From the NCBI RefSeq assembly GCF_014648435.1, contig NZ_BMRC01000007.1, positions 248,001 to 312,000 of the forward strand: 64,000 bases of DNA. Direction: 5' to 3'. The notes below the pieces were generated by a model. That model had not been told where the DNA came from and did not search any database. It was given only the letters and a program-made list of their open reading frames with translations. The first letter of the stretch is position 1. Every line of letters begins with the position of its first letter. The stretch is from Nonomuraea spiralis. GTDB lineage: Bacteria > Actinomycetota > Actinomycetes > Streptosporangiales > Streptosporangiaceae. This document shows, piece by piece, positions 40,518-48,765 of this stretch. Position numbers and translations under genes: made by a program.

Positions 40518-41147
40518 GTGACGACGACCGAGCCCGCCGGGCCGCCCCCGCGCCGCGGGCGCGGCCGCCCTGGCTACGACCAGGCCGCGATCCTGCGCGC
40601 CGCGGTCGAGCTGTTCAACCGCAAGGGGTACGACGCCACCAGCATGGGCGACCTGGCCAAGGAGCTCGGCCTGACGAAACCGGCCATCTACCACCACGTC
40701 ACGAGCAAGGAGCAACTGCTCGGCCAGGCCCTCGACGACGCGCTCGACGAGCTCACCGCCGCCGTGACCGCCGCCTCCGGCGAGGCCGCCGACCGGACCG
40801 CGCACGAACGGCTGCGCGAGGTGGTGCGGCGCAGCGTCGAGGTGCTGGTCGCGCACCAGCCCGCCGTCACGCTCCTGCTGCGTGTGCGCGGCAACAGCGA
40901 GGTCGAGCTGGCGGCCCTGGAACGACGCCGCTGGCTCGACGACCGCCTGGCCGCGCTGGTCGCCGACGCCGTCGCCGAGGGCGCCCTGCGCGACGACGTG
41001 CCGCCGACGCTGGTGAGCCGGCTGCTGTTCGGCATGGTGAACTCGCTGGTGGAGTGGTACCGCCCGGACGGCAGCTACGACCGGGCGATGGTCGCCGACG
41101 CTGTCACCGCGATCGCGTTCGACGGCCTGGCCAGGCACGCGTCCTGA
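40518..41147 (+). CDS. paaR: TetR-family regulator, PaaR type
   Basis: 209 residues. The helix-turn-helix (AAVELFNRKGYDATSMGDLAKELGLTKPAIYHHVTSKEQLL) and the ligand domain match regulators that sit beside Gram-positive paa clusters and respond to phenylacetyl-CoA. It is convergent with paaH, 7 bp apart. A palindrome in the paaA-paaZ intergenic region (46654-46675) is its likely operator. The symbol rests on context. Confidence 0.8.
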   Translation: MTTTEPAGPPPRRGRGRPGYDQAAILRAAVELFNRKGYDATSMGDLAKELGLTKPAIYHHVTSKEQLLGQALDDALDELTAAVTAASGEAADRTAHERLREVVRRSVEVLVAHQPAVTLLLRVRGNSEVELAALERRRWLDDRLAALVADAVAEGALRDDVPPTLVSRLLFGMVNSLVEWYRPDGSYDRAMVADAVTAIAFDGLARHAS

Positions 41148-41154
41148 CCGGGGC

Positions 41155-42009
41155 TCACCAGGTGTAGAACCCCTGGCCCGTCTTGCGGCCGAGGTGCCCG
41201 GCCGCCACCAGGTCGCGCAGGATGCGCGGCGGCTCGAAGCGCGGCCCGAGCTCGCGGGCCAGGTGCTCGGCGATCGCCAGCCGCACGTCCAGCCCCACCA
41301 CGTCGGTGGTGCGCAGTGGGCCCGTCGGATGGCGGTAGCCGAGGGTCATGGCCGTGTCGATGTCGGCCGCGCTCGCGACGCCCTCCTCCAGCATCCGCAT
41401 CGCCTCAAGGGCCAGGCAGACGCCGAGCCGGCTGCTGGCGAAGCCCGGCGAGTCCGCGACCGTGATCGGCGTGCGGCCCAGCGCCGCGGCCCACTCCTGG
41501 GCCCGTTCGACCAGCTCGGGAGCCGTACGCGGCCCGACGACGATCTCGATGAGGTCGCTCACCGGGACGGGGTTGAAGAAGTGCAGCCCGATGAAACGCT
41601 CCGGCGCGGCCAGGCCGGTCGCCAGCCCGCCGATCGACAGGCTGCTGGTGTTCGTGGCCAGCACCGCGCCCGGCGCCTGCCGTTCGACCAGGGCGAACAC
41701 CTTGGCCTTGAGCGCCGCGTCCTCCGGCACCGCCTCGACCACCAGCTCGCACGGGGTCAGCTCGCCGGGGTCGGCCGTCGTACGCAGCCGGGCGAGGACG
41801 TCCTGGAGGGGCAGGCCCAGTCTGCCCTTCTCGGCGGCCTTGGCCAGGCTGCCGGTCACCCGCTCCAGCGCCCGGCCGGCGGCCTCCGGGTCGCTCTCCA
41901 CGACGATCACGTGGCTGCCGGCGGCGAGGAAGGCGTGTGCGATCCCCGATCCCATCCGGCCGCCGCCGAAGACGCCGACGAGCTCTGGCAGATTCGGTGG
42001 CAGGGTCAT
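41155..42009 (-). CDS. paaH: 3-hydroxyacyl-CoA dehydrogenase (paa pathway)
   Basis: 284 residues. Rossmann motif VGVFGGGRMGSGIAHAF near residue 11, ERFIGLHFFNPVPVSDLIEIV with the catalytic His, and the C-terminal GYRHPTGPLRTTDVVGLD dimer domain define the HADH family. In phenylacetate catabolism it oxidises 3-hydroxyadipyl-CoA. ATG 42009 overlaps the paaF stop (ATGA). Confidence 0.92.
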   Translation of the reverse strand: MTLPPNLPELVGVFGGGRMGSGIAHAFLAAGSHVIVVESDPEAAGRALERVTGSLAKAAEKGRLGLPLQDVLARLRTTADPGELTPCELVVEAVPEDAALKAKVFALVERQAPGAVLATNTSSLSIGGLATGLAAPERFIGLHFFNPVPVSDLIEIVVGPRTAPELVERAQEWAAALGRTPITVADSPGFASSRLGVCLALEAMRMLEEGVASAADIDTAMTLGYRHPTGPLRTTDVVGLDVRLAIAEHLARELGPRFEPPRILRDLVAAGHLGRKTGQGFYTW

Positions 42010-42746
42010 GGGCGTCGTTCCTTCCGCCGGTCCAGGAATGCCGTCATGCGCGCGTGTTTCTCCTCGGTCTCGAACAGGACCGCCTGGGCGAGGTCGTCCA
42101 CGAACGGGTGCGCGGCGCGCGGCGCGTGGAAGACGGCCTTGGTCAGCCGGGTCGCCAGCGGCGCCCGCGCCGTGATGCGGTCGGCGAGCCGGTGACCGGC
42201 GGCGAGCAGGTCCTCCGGCTCCACGACGTCGTTGAGCAGGTGGACCGCCCGCGCCTCCTCGGCCGTCATGACGCGGCCCGCGAGCAGGATCTCCTTGGCC
42301 AGCGGCTCCCCGACCAGCTCGGCCAGCCGCCAGGCGGCCCCCGCCGCGGCGATGATGCCGAGGTCGGTCTCGGGGTTGCCGATCCGGGTGCGCGGCGTGC
42401 CGATGCGGAAGTCGCAGGCGTAGGCCAGCTCGGCGCCGCCGCCCAGGGCATAGCCGTCCACGAGGGCCACGGTCGGCATCGGCAGCCGGTGGATGCGGTC
42501 GAAGATCCTGGAGTTGATGCCGCGCAGCGCGTCGCCGCGGTCCCGCTCGCGGAGCTGGGCGATGTCGGCCCCGGCGGCGAAGGTCGTGCCCTCGCCGGTG
42601 AGCAGGACGACGCGCGGCTCCTCCTCGACGGCGGCGCACGCCTCGTGCAGCGCGGCGACCAGCTCCCGGTCGATCGCGTTGCGCACCTGCGGCCGGTTGA
42701 GCCGCCACACCACCCGGTCGGCGCCCTCCTCGACGATGAGGGTCAT
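42006..42746 (-). CDS. paaF: Enoyl-CoA hydratase (PaaF type)
   Basis: 246 residues of the crotonase fold. The oxyanion-hole segment TTFAAGADIAQLRERD and ALGGGAELAYACDFRIG are present; the FAAGAD signature resembles PaaF (2,3-dehydroadipyl-CoA hydratase). It is coupled to paaH by ATGA. A 103-bp gap with 13-bp repeats separates it from paaE upstream. Confidence 0.88.
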   Translation of the reverse strand: MTLIVEEGADRVVWRLNRPQVRNAIDRELVAALHEACAAVEEEPRVVLLTGEGTTFAAGADIAQLRERDRGDALRGINSRIFDRIHRLPMPTVALVDGYALGGGAELAYACDFRIGTPRTRIGNPETDLGIIAAAGAAWRLAELVGEPLAKEILLAGRVMTAEEARAVHLLNDVVEPEDLLAAGHRLADRITARAPLATRLTKAVFHAPRAAHPFVDDLAQAVLFETEEKHARMTAFLDRRKERRP

Positions 42747-42794
42747 GGGCGCTCCACCGGGGAAGCGAAGGCGTCGGTCACGGGAAGCTCCTCT

Positions 42795-42861
42795 GCGTCG
42801 GGAACAGGCGTCGGGATCAGGCGTCGGGATCAGGCGTCGTGGCGTACGGTCAGGCGTCGTA
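42795..42861. repeat. 13-bp tandem repeats derived from the paaE 3' end
   Basis: GCGTCGGGAACAG/GCGTCGGGATCAG units begin at 42795, 42808 and 42821, with a partial at 42834. TCAGGCGTCGT at 42850 is the reverse complement of the paaE stop and final codons. The array seems to have grown from the gene end. Confidence 0.8.
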
Positions 42862-43935
42862 GTCCACGGTGACACGGTCGCCGGCCGGGAACGTCTGGCA
42901 GGTGAGCACGAACCCGGCGGCCACCTCCGCCGGTTCGAGCGCGTAGTTGCGGCGCATGTCGGCCGCGCCCTCGCGGACCACCGCCCGGCACGTGCCGCAG
43001 ACCCCGCCCCGGCAGGCGAACGGCAGGTCGGAGCGGGTCTTCTGGGCGCCGTCGAGCAGCGTCGACCCGCGCGAGACGGTGGCGGTCGTCCGGCGGCCGT
43101 CGAGCACCGTCGTCAGCACGGTCGTCGCGCCGGCCGGGACGCCCTCGTACCGCCTGGGCACCGGCGGGGGAGCGTCGACGTAGAAGAGCTCGACGTGCAC
43201 GTTCTCGGCGGGCACGTCGAGGTCGGCCAGCACCCGCCGGGCGTCCTCGACCATGCCCAGCGGCCCGCAGAGCCAGACGTGGTCGAACGTCTCGATCGGC
43301 ACCAGCTCGGTGAACAGGCGGCGCAGCCGGTCGCCGTCCAGCCGGCCGGAGAACAGCTCGACGTCGCGCGGCTCACGGGAGAGCACGTGGACGAGCTGGA
43401 AGCGGGGGCCGTACCGGTTCTTCAGGTCGCCGAGCTCCTCGGCGAACATCACGGTGCCGCTGGTCCGGTTGCCGTACAGGAGCGAGACCCGCGCGCCGGG
43501 ATGGGTCAGCACCGTCGAGGCGACCGACAACATCGGCGTGATGCCCGATCCGGCGGCCACGCACAGGTGCCGCTCGCCGCGCCCGGGGTCGGCCCGCCAG
43601 GAGCCGGTCGGGGTCTGCACCTCGATCCGCGTCCCCGGCCGTACGTCGCGGACCAGCCAGGTGGAGAAGAGCCCGTCCGGGATCTCCCGTACGCCGATGC
43701 GCGGCGCGTCCCCGGCGGGGGCGCAGATCGAGTACGACCGCCGCTCCTCCCGCCCGTCCACGAAGCGGCGCAGGGTGAGCGACTGGCCCGCGTGGAAGGC
43801 GTACGCCTCGCGCAGCTCCCCGGGCACGGCGAAGGTGATCGCCGCGGCGTCCTCGCACAGGTGGTCGACCGCCGCCACGGTCAGCGTGTGGAAGGCGGCG
43901 TGCGCCCGGGCCGGCGCGGGCGCGAGCGTGGTCAT
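42850..43935 (-). CDS. paaE: Phenylacetyl-CoA epoxidase reductase subunit PaaE
   Basis: 361 residues. N-terminal FAD domain (RRSYSICAP), NAD domain (GSGITPM, WLCGPLGMV) and a C-terminal plant-type [2Fe-2S] ferredoxin with CRGGVCGTC and a later LTCQ cysteine. It feeds electrons from NADPH to the PaaABC oxygenase. ATG 43935 follows the paaD stop by 1 nt, with GGAGA upstream. Confidence 0.95.
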   Translation of the reverse strand: MTTLAPAPARAHAAFHTLTVAAVDHLCEDAAAITFAVPGELREAYAFHAGQSLTLRRFVDGREERRSYSICAPAGDAPRIGVREIPDGLFSTWLVRDVRPGTRIEVQTPTGSWRADPGRGERHLCVAAGSGITPMLSVASTVLTHPGARVSLLYGNRTSGTVMFAEELGDLKNRYGPRFQLVHVLSREPRDVELFSGRLDGDRLRRLFTELVPIETFDHVWLCGPLGMVEDARRVLADLDVPAENVHVELFYVDAPPPVPRRYEGVPAGATTVLTTVLDGRRTTATVSRGSTLLDGAQKTRSDLPFACRGGVCGTCRAVVREGAADMRRNYALEPAEVAAGFVLTCQTFPAGDRVTVDYDA

Positions 43936-43936
43936 C

Positions 43937-44446
43937 TCATATCTCCTTGACATGCTCGAACGGTTCCAGGCAGTCGGCGCAGGCGTAGAGCGCCTTGCAG
44001 GCGGTGGCGCCGAACTCGGAGGTCAGCCGGGTGGCCCGCGAGCCGCAGCGCGGGCAGGCCGGAGCGGGACGCGCCGGCCCGAGCGTGAGCGGGACGGGCC
44101 CGGACACCCGGCGCGCCGGACCGGGGGCCGACAACCCGGACTCGCGCAGGGCGGCCCTGCCGCGCTCGGAGATCCAGTCGCTCGACCACGGTGGGTCGAG
44201 CACGACGCGCACCTCGACCCGCGGGAACCCCGCCTCCCGCAGCCGGTGCACGAGGTCGTCGCGCATGGTCGCCATGGCCGGGCAGCCGGTGTACGTCGGG
44301 GTGATCGAGGCGACCACGACCTCGCCGTCCGCGTCCGGCCCCACCTCGACGCCGCGCAGCACGCCGAGGTCGGCGAGGGTGAGCATCGGCATCTCGGGAT
44401 CCCGCACCCGCCCGGCCGCCTCGACGGCCCGCTCGCGGGGGGTCAC
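43937..44446 (-). CDS. paaD: Phenylacetyl-CoA epoxidase subunit PaaD
   Basis: 169 residues. The N-terminal MIP18/SufT-like domain (ERAVEAAGRVRDPEMPMLTLADLGVLRGV; TPTYTGCPAM) is followed by a C-terminal zinc-ribbon-like set of cysteines (CPRCG and CADC). It is thought to help mature the oxygenase metal centre. GTG 44446 overlaps the paaC stop (GTGA). Confidence 0.95.
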   Translation of the reverse strand: MTPRERAVEAAGRVRDPEMPMLTLADLGVLRGVEVGPDADGEVVVASITPTYTGCPAMATMRDDLVHRLREAGFPRVEVRVVLDPPWSSDWISERGRAALRESGLSAPGPARRVSGPVPLTLGPARPAPACPRCGSRATRLTSEFGATACKALYACADCLEPFEHVKEI

Positions 44447-45357
44447 CAGAGGCCGCCCGGATGTGCGCGGGCGACCGACTGCATCTCGGCGAGCAGGTCG
44501 CCGAGCGCCGGGGTGTGCCCGCCGTCCCGCCCGGTCCCTACAGAGCCGTCGCTTTCGCCGCCAGGTGGGCGGGGTACGCCGCTCACGGCGAGCACCTGGC
44601 CGAGGACGGCGTCCACGTCGGCCCGCAGCGTGGCGGGATCGACGCCGGCGCCCGAACGCGCGAGCGCGAGCTCGACGGGATGCGCGGTGACCAGCTCGGC
44701 CAGCAGCGGCCACAACCCGGCGAGCGCGTCGTCGAGCCGGCGGCGCGACTCCTCGGTGCCCTGGGCCAGGGTGAGGAACCAGCGGCCCGCCCAGTCGCGG
44801 TGGTAGGCGACCTCCTTGACGCCCTTGGCCGCCACGGCCGCCAGCACGGTGTCCACGCTGCCGGCCAGTCGCTCCAGCAACGCCAGCCGGGCCGTCGAGA
44901 ACAGCAGCAACCGGACGACGACGTGCGCGAAGTCGCCGTTGGCCACCTCGGCCAGCCGTACGTTCCTGAACTGCCCGGCGTCGCGGAAGAAGGCCAGCGC
45001 GTCCTCGGGAGGCACCGGCGAGCCCTCGGGCAGCGCGGGCACCACGCCGGGGTCGGCCGCGGCCGCCCGCGCCAGCAGCAGGCGCGCCTGCCCGAGCAGG
45101 TCGAGCGCCACGTTGGCGAGCGCGATGTCCTCCTCCAGGTCGGGGGCGCGGCTGCACCACTCCGTGAGGCGCTGCGACATGATCAGGGCGTCGTCGCCGA
45201 GCATGAGGCAGTACGCGGCCAGCTCGGCGTGGCCGACGCCCTCGGGCACCGTCGTGTCCACGCCGGCCAGCGGGTCCTCGAAGTCGGTGCCGAACGCCCA
45301 CTGCGCGGAGTCCCCGCCGGCCAGGCCGTCGAAGATGCTGCCGTGGTCATCGTTCAC
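44443..45357 (-). CDS. paaC: Phenylacetyl-CoA epoxidase subunit PaaC
   Basis: 304 residues, helical ferritin-like scaffold subunit without the iron ligands of PaaA; family stretches AYCLMLGDDALIMSQRLTEW, EDIALANVALDLLGQARLLL and KEVAYHRDWAGRWFLTLAQGTEES. It forms the stable catalytic complex with PaaA. It starts 15 nt after paaB. A Gly/Ser-rich insert near residues 264-277 is slightly unusual. Confidence 0.95.
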   Translation of the reverse strand: MNDDHGSIFDGLAGGDSAQWAFGTDFEDPLAGVDTTVPEGVGHAELAAYCLMLGDDALIMSQRLTEWCSRAPDLEEDIALANVALDLLGQARLLLARAAAADPGVVPALPEGSPVPPEDALAFFRDAGQFRNVRLAEVANGDFAHVVVRLLLFSTARLALLERLAGSVDTVLAAVAAKGVKEVAYHRDWAGRWFLTLAQGTEESRRRLDDALAGLWPLLAELVTAHPVELALARSGAGVDPATLRADVDAVLGQVLAVSGVPRPPGGESDGSVGTGRDGGHTPALGDLLAEMQSVARAHPGGLW

Positions 45358-45372
45358 GCTGGTCCGCCCTTC

Positions 45373-45666
45373 TCACATGTGCGGGACGTCGTCGGGAATG
45401 TCGTAGAACGTCGGGTGGCGGTAGACCTTGTCGCCACTCGGCGCGAACAGCGGGTCCTTCTCGTCCGGGCTGGAGGCGGTGATCGCCTCGGAGCGGACGA
45501 CCCAGATGCTCACGCCCTCGTTGCGCCGGGTGTAGACGTCCCGGGCGTGGCGCAGGGCCATGGCGTCGTCGGGGGCGTGCAGCGAGCCGACGTGGACGTG
45601 GTTGAGCCCGCGCTTGACCCGGACGAACACCTCGTAGAGCGGCCATTCCCGCCGGTCGGGGCTCAT
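45373..45666 (-). CDS. paaB: Phenylacetyl-CoA epoxidase subunit PaaB
   Basis: 97 residues, the typical small subunit: WPLYEVFVRVKRGLNHVHVGSLHAPDDAMALRHARDVYTRRNEGVSIWVV. It is part of the multicomponent epoxidase. ATG 45666 overlaps the paaA stop (ATGA), and paaC begins 15 nt downstream. Confidence 0.96.
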   Translation of the reverse strand: MSPDRREWPLYEVFVRVKRGLNHVHVGSLHAPDDAMALRHARDVYTRRNEGVSIWVVRSEAITASSPDEKDPLFAPSGDKVYRHPTFYDIPDDVPHM

Positions 45667-46628
45667 CGGGCGCCCGCCTCGGCGGCCGGCCGGCTCGCGA
45701 ACGCCGAGGCGGCCTCGCGTACCCAGGCGCCGTCCTCGTGGGCGGCCCGGCGGTGGTTCATCCGCTGGGTGTTGCACGGCCCGTCACCGCGGATGACCGC
45801 GGCCAGCTCCGACCAGTCCGGCTGCCCGAAGTCGTGGTGCCCGCGCTCCTCGTTCCAGCGCAGGTCGGGGTCGGGCAGCGTCACCCCGAGCGCCTTGGCC
45901 TGCGGGACGCTCATGTCGACGAACTTCTGGCGCAGCTCGTCGTTGGAGTTGCGCTTGATGCCCCAGGCCATCGAGCGTTCGCTGTTGGGGGAGCGTTCGT
46001 CCGGCGGGCCGAACATCATCAGCGAGGGCCACCAGAACCGGTTCACCGACTCCTGGACCATCTCCCGCTGGGCGTCGGTGCCGCGCATCATCGTCATCAG
46101 CAGCTCGTAGCCCTGCCGCTGGTGGAAGGACTCCTCCTTGCAGATGCGGATCATGGCCCGCCCGTACGGGCCGTAGGAGGTGCGGCACAGGGGCACCTGG
46201 TTGCAGATCGCGGCGCCGTCCACGAGCCAGCCGATCGTGCCGACGTCGGCGTAGGACAGCGTCGGGTAGTTGAAGATCGAGGAGTATTTCTGCCTGCCGG
46301 TCAGCAGGAGTTCGGTCAACTCGGCGCGGGAGACGCCCAACGTCTCGCACGCGGAGTACAAATAGAGGCCGTGTCCGGCCTCGTCCTGCACCTTGGCCAG
46401 CAGGATCGCCTTACGGCGCAGCGACGGGGCACGCCCGATCCACTCGCCCTCGGGCTGCATGCCGATGATCTCGGAGTGCGCGTGCTGGGCGATCTGGCGT
46501 ACGAGCGTCCTGCGGTACGCCTCCGGCATCCAGTCGCGGGGCTCGATCCGGTCGTGACCCGCGATGGTCGCGTCGAAGGCGGCCTGCAGCCGCTCCTCCT
46601 GGTCCGGCTCCGCCGGCGTCGTGGTCAT
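45663..46628 (-). CDS. paaA: Phenylacetyl-CoA epoxidase catalytic subunit PaaA
   Basis: 321 residues. The diiron four-helix bundle is complete: HAHSEIIGMQPEGEWI, KVQDEAGHGLYLYS (ExxH) and EESFHQRQGYELL (second ExxH). It inserts one oxygen atom into the ring of phenylacetyl-CoA to give the 1,2-epoxide. It is the first gene of paaABCDE, transcribed from the region shared with the divergent paaZ. Confidence 0.97.
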   Translation of the reverse strand: MTTTPAEPDQEERLQAAFDATIAGHDRIEPRDWMPEAYRRTLVRQIAQHAHSEIIGMQPEGEWIGRAPSLRRKAILLAKVQDEAGHGLYLYSACETLGVSRAELTELLLTGRQKYSSIFNYPTLSYADVGTIGWLVDGAAICNQVPLCRTSYGPYGRAMIRICKEESFHQRQGYELLMTMMRGTDAQREMVQESVNRFWWPSLMMFGPPDERSPNSERSMAWGIKRNSNDELRQKFVDMSVPQAKALGVTLPDPDLRWNEERGHHDFGQPDWSELAAVIRGDGPCNTQRMNHRRAAHEDGAWVREAASAFASRPAAEAGAR

Positions 46629-46653
46629 CGTCCCTCCGAGACATCGGTCTTAT

Positions 46654-46675
46654 TTACTTATCGCTCGGTCAGTAA
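46654..46675. promoter_or_regulatory. Candidate PaaR operator between paaA and paaZ
   Basis: The imperfect palindrome 46654-46675 has half-sites ACTTATCG and CGGTCAGT within outer TTACT/AGTAA. TACGGT (46676-46681) right beside it fits a paaZ -10. The half-site resembles, from memory, the ACTNACCG half-site reported for PaaR of Corynebacterium. Confidence 0.6.
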
Positions 46676-46719
46676 TACGGTTGCATGAGTCGGGGCTTCC
46701 GCGCAAGAGAGGAGACAGC

Positions 46720-48765
46720 GTGAGCGCGCTGCTGGAGAGTTACGCCGCCGGACGATGGTTCCGGGCGGCGGACGACGGGGAACCCCTGCTCGACGCCGCG
46801 ACGGGCGAGGAGGTCGCGCGGATCTCCAGCCGAGGGCTGGACGTCGCCGCCATGGTCCGGTACGCCAGGGACACCGGCGGTCCCGCGGTGCGCGCCCTGA
46901 CCTTCCACGAGCGGGCCGCCCTGCTCAAGGCGCTGGCCAAGCACCTGCTCGAACACAAGGACGCCCTGTACGCCCTGTCCACGCGCACCGGCGCCACTGC
47001 CCGCGACACCATGGTCGACGTGGACGGCGGCATCGGCACCCTGTTCAGCTACGCCGGCAAGGGCGCGCGCGAGCTGCCCAACGACACCGTCGTCCTCGAC
47101 GGCGCCCTGGAACGCCTGGGCAAGGGCGGCACCTTCGCCGGCCAGCACCTCTACACCTCCAGGCCGGGCGTCGCGGTGCAGATCAACGCCTTCAACTTCC
47201 CCGTCTGGGGCATGCTGGAGAAGCTGGCGCCCGCCTTCCTCGCCGGGCTCCCGTCGATCGTCAAGCCCGCCGGCCAGACCGCCTACCTCACCGAGCTGGC
47301 CGTCCGGCAGATCATCGAGTCGGGCATCCTGCCCGAGGGAAGCCTCCAGCTCCTCGCGGGCAGCGCGACCGGGCTGCTCGACGAGCTGAGGGTCCAGGAC
47401 TCCGTCGCCTTCACCGGCTCGGCCCACACCGCCGGCATCCTGCGCCGCCACCCGAACGTGCTCGACGGCGGCGTCGTCCTCGGCGTCGAGGCCGACTCGC
47501 TCAACTGCTCGATCCTCGGCCCCGACGTGCGACCCGACGATCCCGAGTTCGACCTGTTCGTCAAGGGCGTCGTCACCGAGATGACGGTCAAGGCGGGCCA
47601 GAAGTGCACGGCCATCCGCCGCGTGCTCGTCCCGGGGAACCTGGCCGACCAGGTGGTCGAGGCGCTGGCCGCGCGCCTGTCGGCGGTGACCGTCGGCGAC
47701 CCGCGCAACCCCGACGTACGGATGGGCCCGCTGGCCAGCCTCGGGCAGCGCGACGAGGTGCGCAAGGCCGTCGAGGCGCTGCGGGCCGGCGCCGAGGTGG
47801 TCTACGGCGACCCGCGGGGCAAGTCCCTGCTCGACGGCGACCCCGAGCGCGGCGCGTTCATGACGCCGCTCGTGCTGCGCGCCCGTCCCGGCGCCGCCGA
47901 GGCGCACGACGTGGAGCCGTTCGGGCCGGTCGCCACCGTGCTCGCCTACGACGGCGTCGAGGAGGCGGTCGCCCTGGCCGCGCGCGGCAAGGGCAGCCTG
48001 GTCGCCTCCGTCGCCACCCACGACCCGCAGGTGGCGCGGTCCGTCGTGCTCGGGCTGGCGCCCTGGCACGGCCGGGTCCTCGTCCTCGACCGCGACGACG
48101 CCAAGGAGTCCACCGGGCACGGCTCGCCGCTGCCGGTCCTCGTCCACGGCGGCCCCGGGCGGGCCGGCGGCGGCGAGGAGCTGGGCGGCGTACGCGGCGT
48201 CCTGAGCCACATGCAGCGCACCGCCGTACAGGGCTCGCCGGACCAGCTCACCGCGATCACCGGACGCTGGACGACCGGCTCGGCCCGCGCCGAGTCCGAC
48301 GTCCACCCCTTCCGCAAGTCGCTGGCCGAGCTGCGGATCGGCGACACGATCGCCTCCGCGCCGCGCACGGTGTCGCTCGCCGACATCGAGCACTTCGCCG
48401 ACTTCACCGGCGACACCTTCTACGCCCACACCGACCCCGAGGCCGCCGCCCGCAACCCGCTGTTCGGCGGCATCGTCGCCCACGGCTACCTGGTGGTCTC
48501 CCTGGCCGCCGGGCTGTTCGTGGACCCGGCGCCGGGCCCGGTGCTGGCCAACTTCGGCGTCGACGGCCTGCGGTTCCTCACGCCCGTCAAGGCCGGCGAC
48601 GCGATCAGCGTCACGCTGACCGTCAAGCAGATCACGCCGCGCGGCAACGCCGACTACGGCGAGGTCCGCTGGGACGCCACCGTGACCAACCAGGACGACG
48701 TCCCCGTCGCCACGTACGACGTCCTGACCCTCGTGGCCAAGACCTGGCCCGGAGGACTGACGTGA
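46720..48765 (+). CDS. paaZ: Bifunctional oxepin-CoA hydrolase/aldehyde dehydrogenase PaaZ
   Basis: 681 residues, full length for the fusion. The aldehyde-dehydrogenase domain (about 1-520) has INAFNFPVWGMLEKLAPAFLAG, VAFTGSAHTAG and the catalytic Cys in KAGQKCTAIRR. The C-terminal MaoC-like hydratase (about 540-681) has the ring-opening signature FADFTGDTFYAHTD and GGIVAHGYLV. It opens oxepin-CoA and oxidises the semialdehyde. The start is GTG 46720 behind AGAGAGGAGA. Confidence 0.97.
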   Translation: MSALLESYAAGRWFRAADDGEPLLDAATGEEVARISSRGLDVAAMVRYARDTGGPAVRALTFHERAALLKALAKHLLEHKDALYALSTRTGATARDTMVDVDGGIGTLFSYAGKGARELPNDTVVLDGALERLGKGGTFAGQHLYTSRPGVAVQINAFNFPVWGMLEKLAPAFLAGLPSIVKPAGQTAYLTELAVRQIIESGILPEGSLQLLAGSATGLLDELRVQDSVAFTGSAHTAGILRRHPNVLDGGVVLGVEADSLNCSILGPDVRPDDPEFDLFVKGVVTEMTVKAGQKCTAIRRVLVPGNLADQVVEALAARLSAVTVGDPRNPDVRMGPLASLGQRDEVRKAVEALRAGAEVVYGDPRGKSLLDGDPERGAFMTPLVLRARPGAAEAHDVEPFGPVATVLAYDGVEEAVALAARGKGSLVASVATHDPQVARSVVLGLAPWHGRVLVLDRDDAKESTGHGSPLPVLVHGGPGRAGGGEELGGVRGVLSHMQRTAVQGSPDQLTAITGRWTTGSARAESDVHPFRKSLAELRIGDTIASAPRTVSLADIEHFADFTGDTFYAHTDPEAAARNPLFGGIVAHGYLVVSLAAGLFVDPAPGPVLANFGVDGLRFLTPVKAGDAISVTLTVKQITPRGNADYGEVRWDATVTNQDDVPVATYDVLTLVAKTWPGGLT

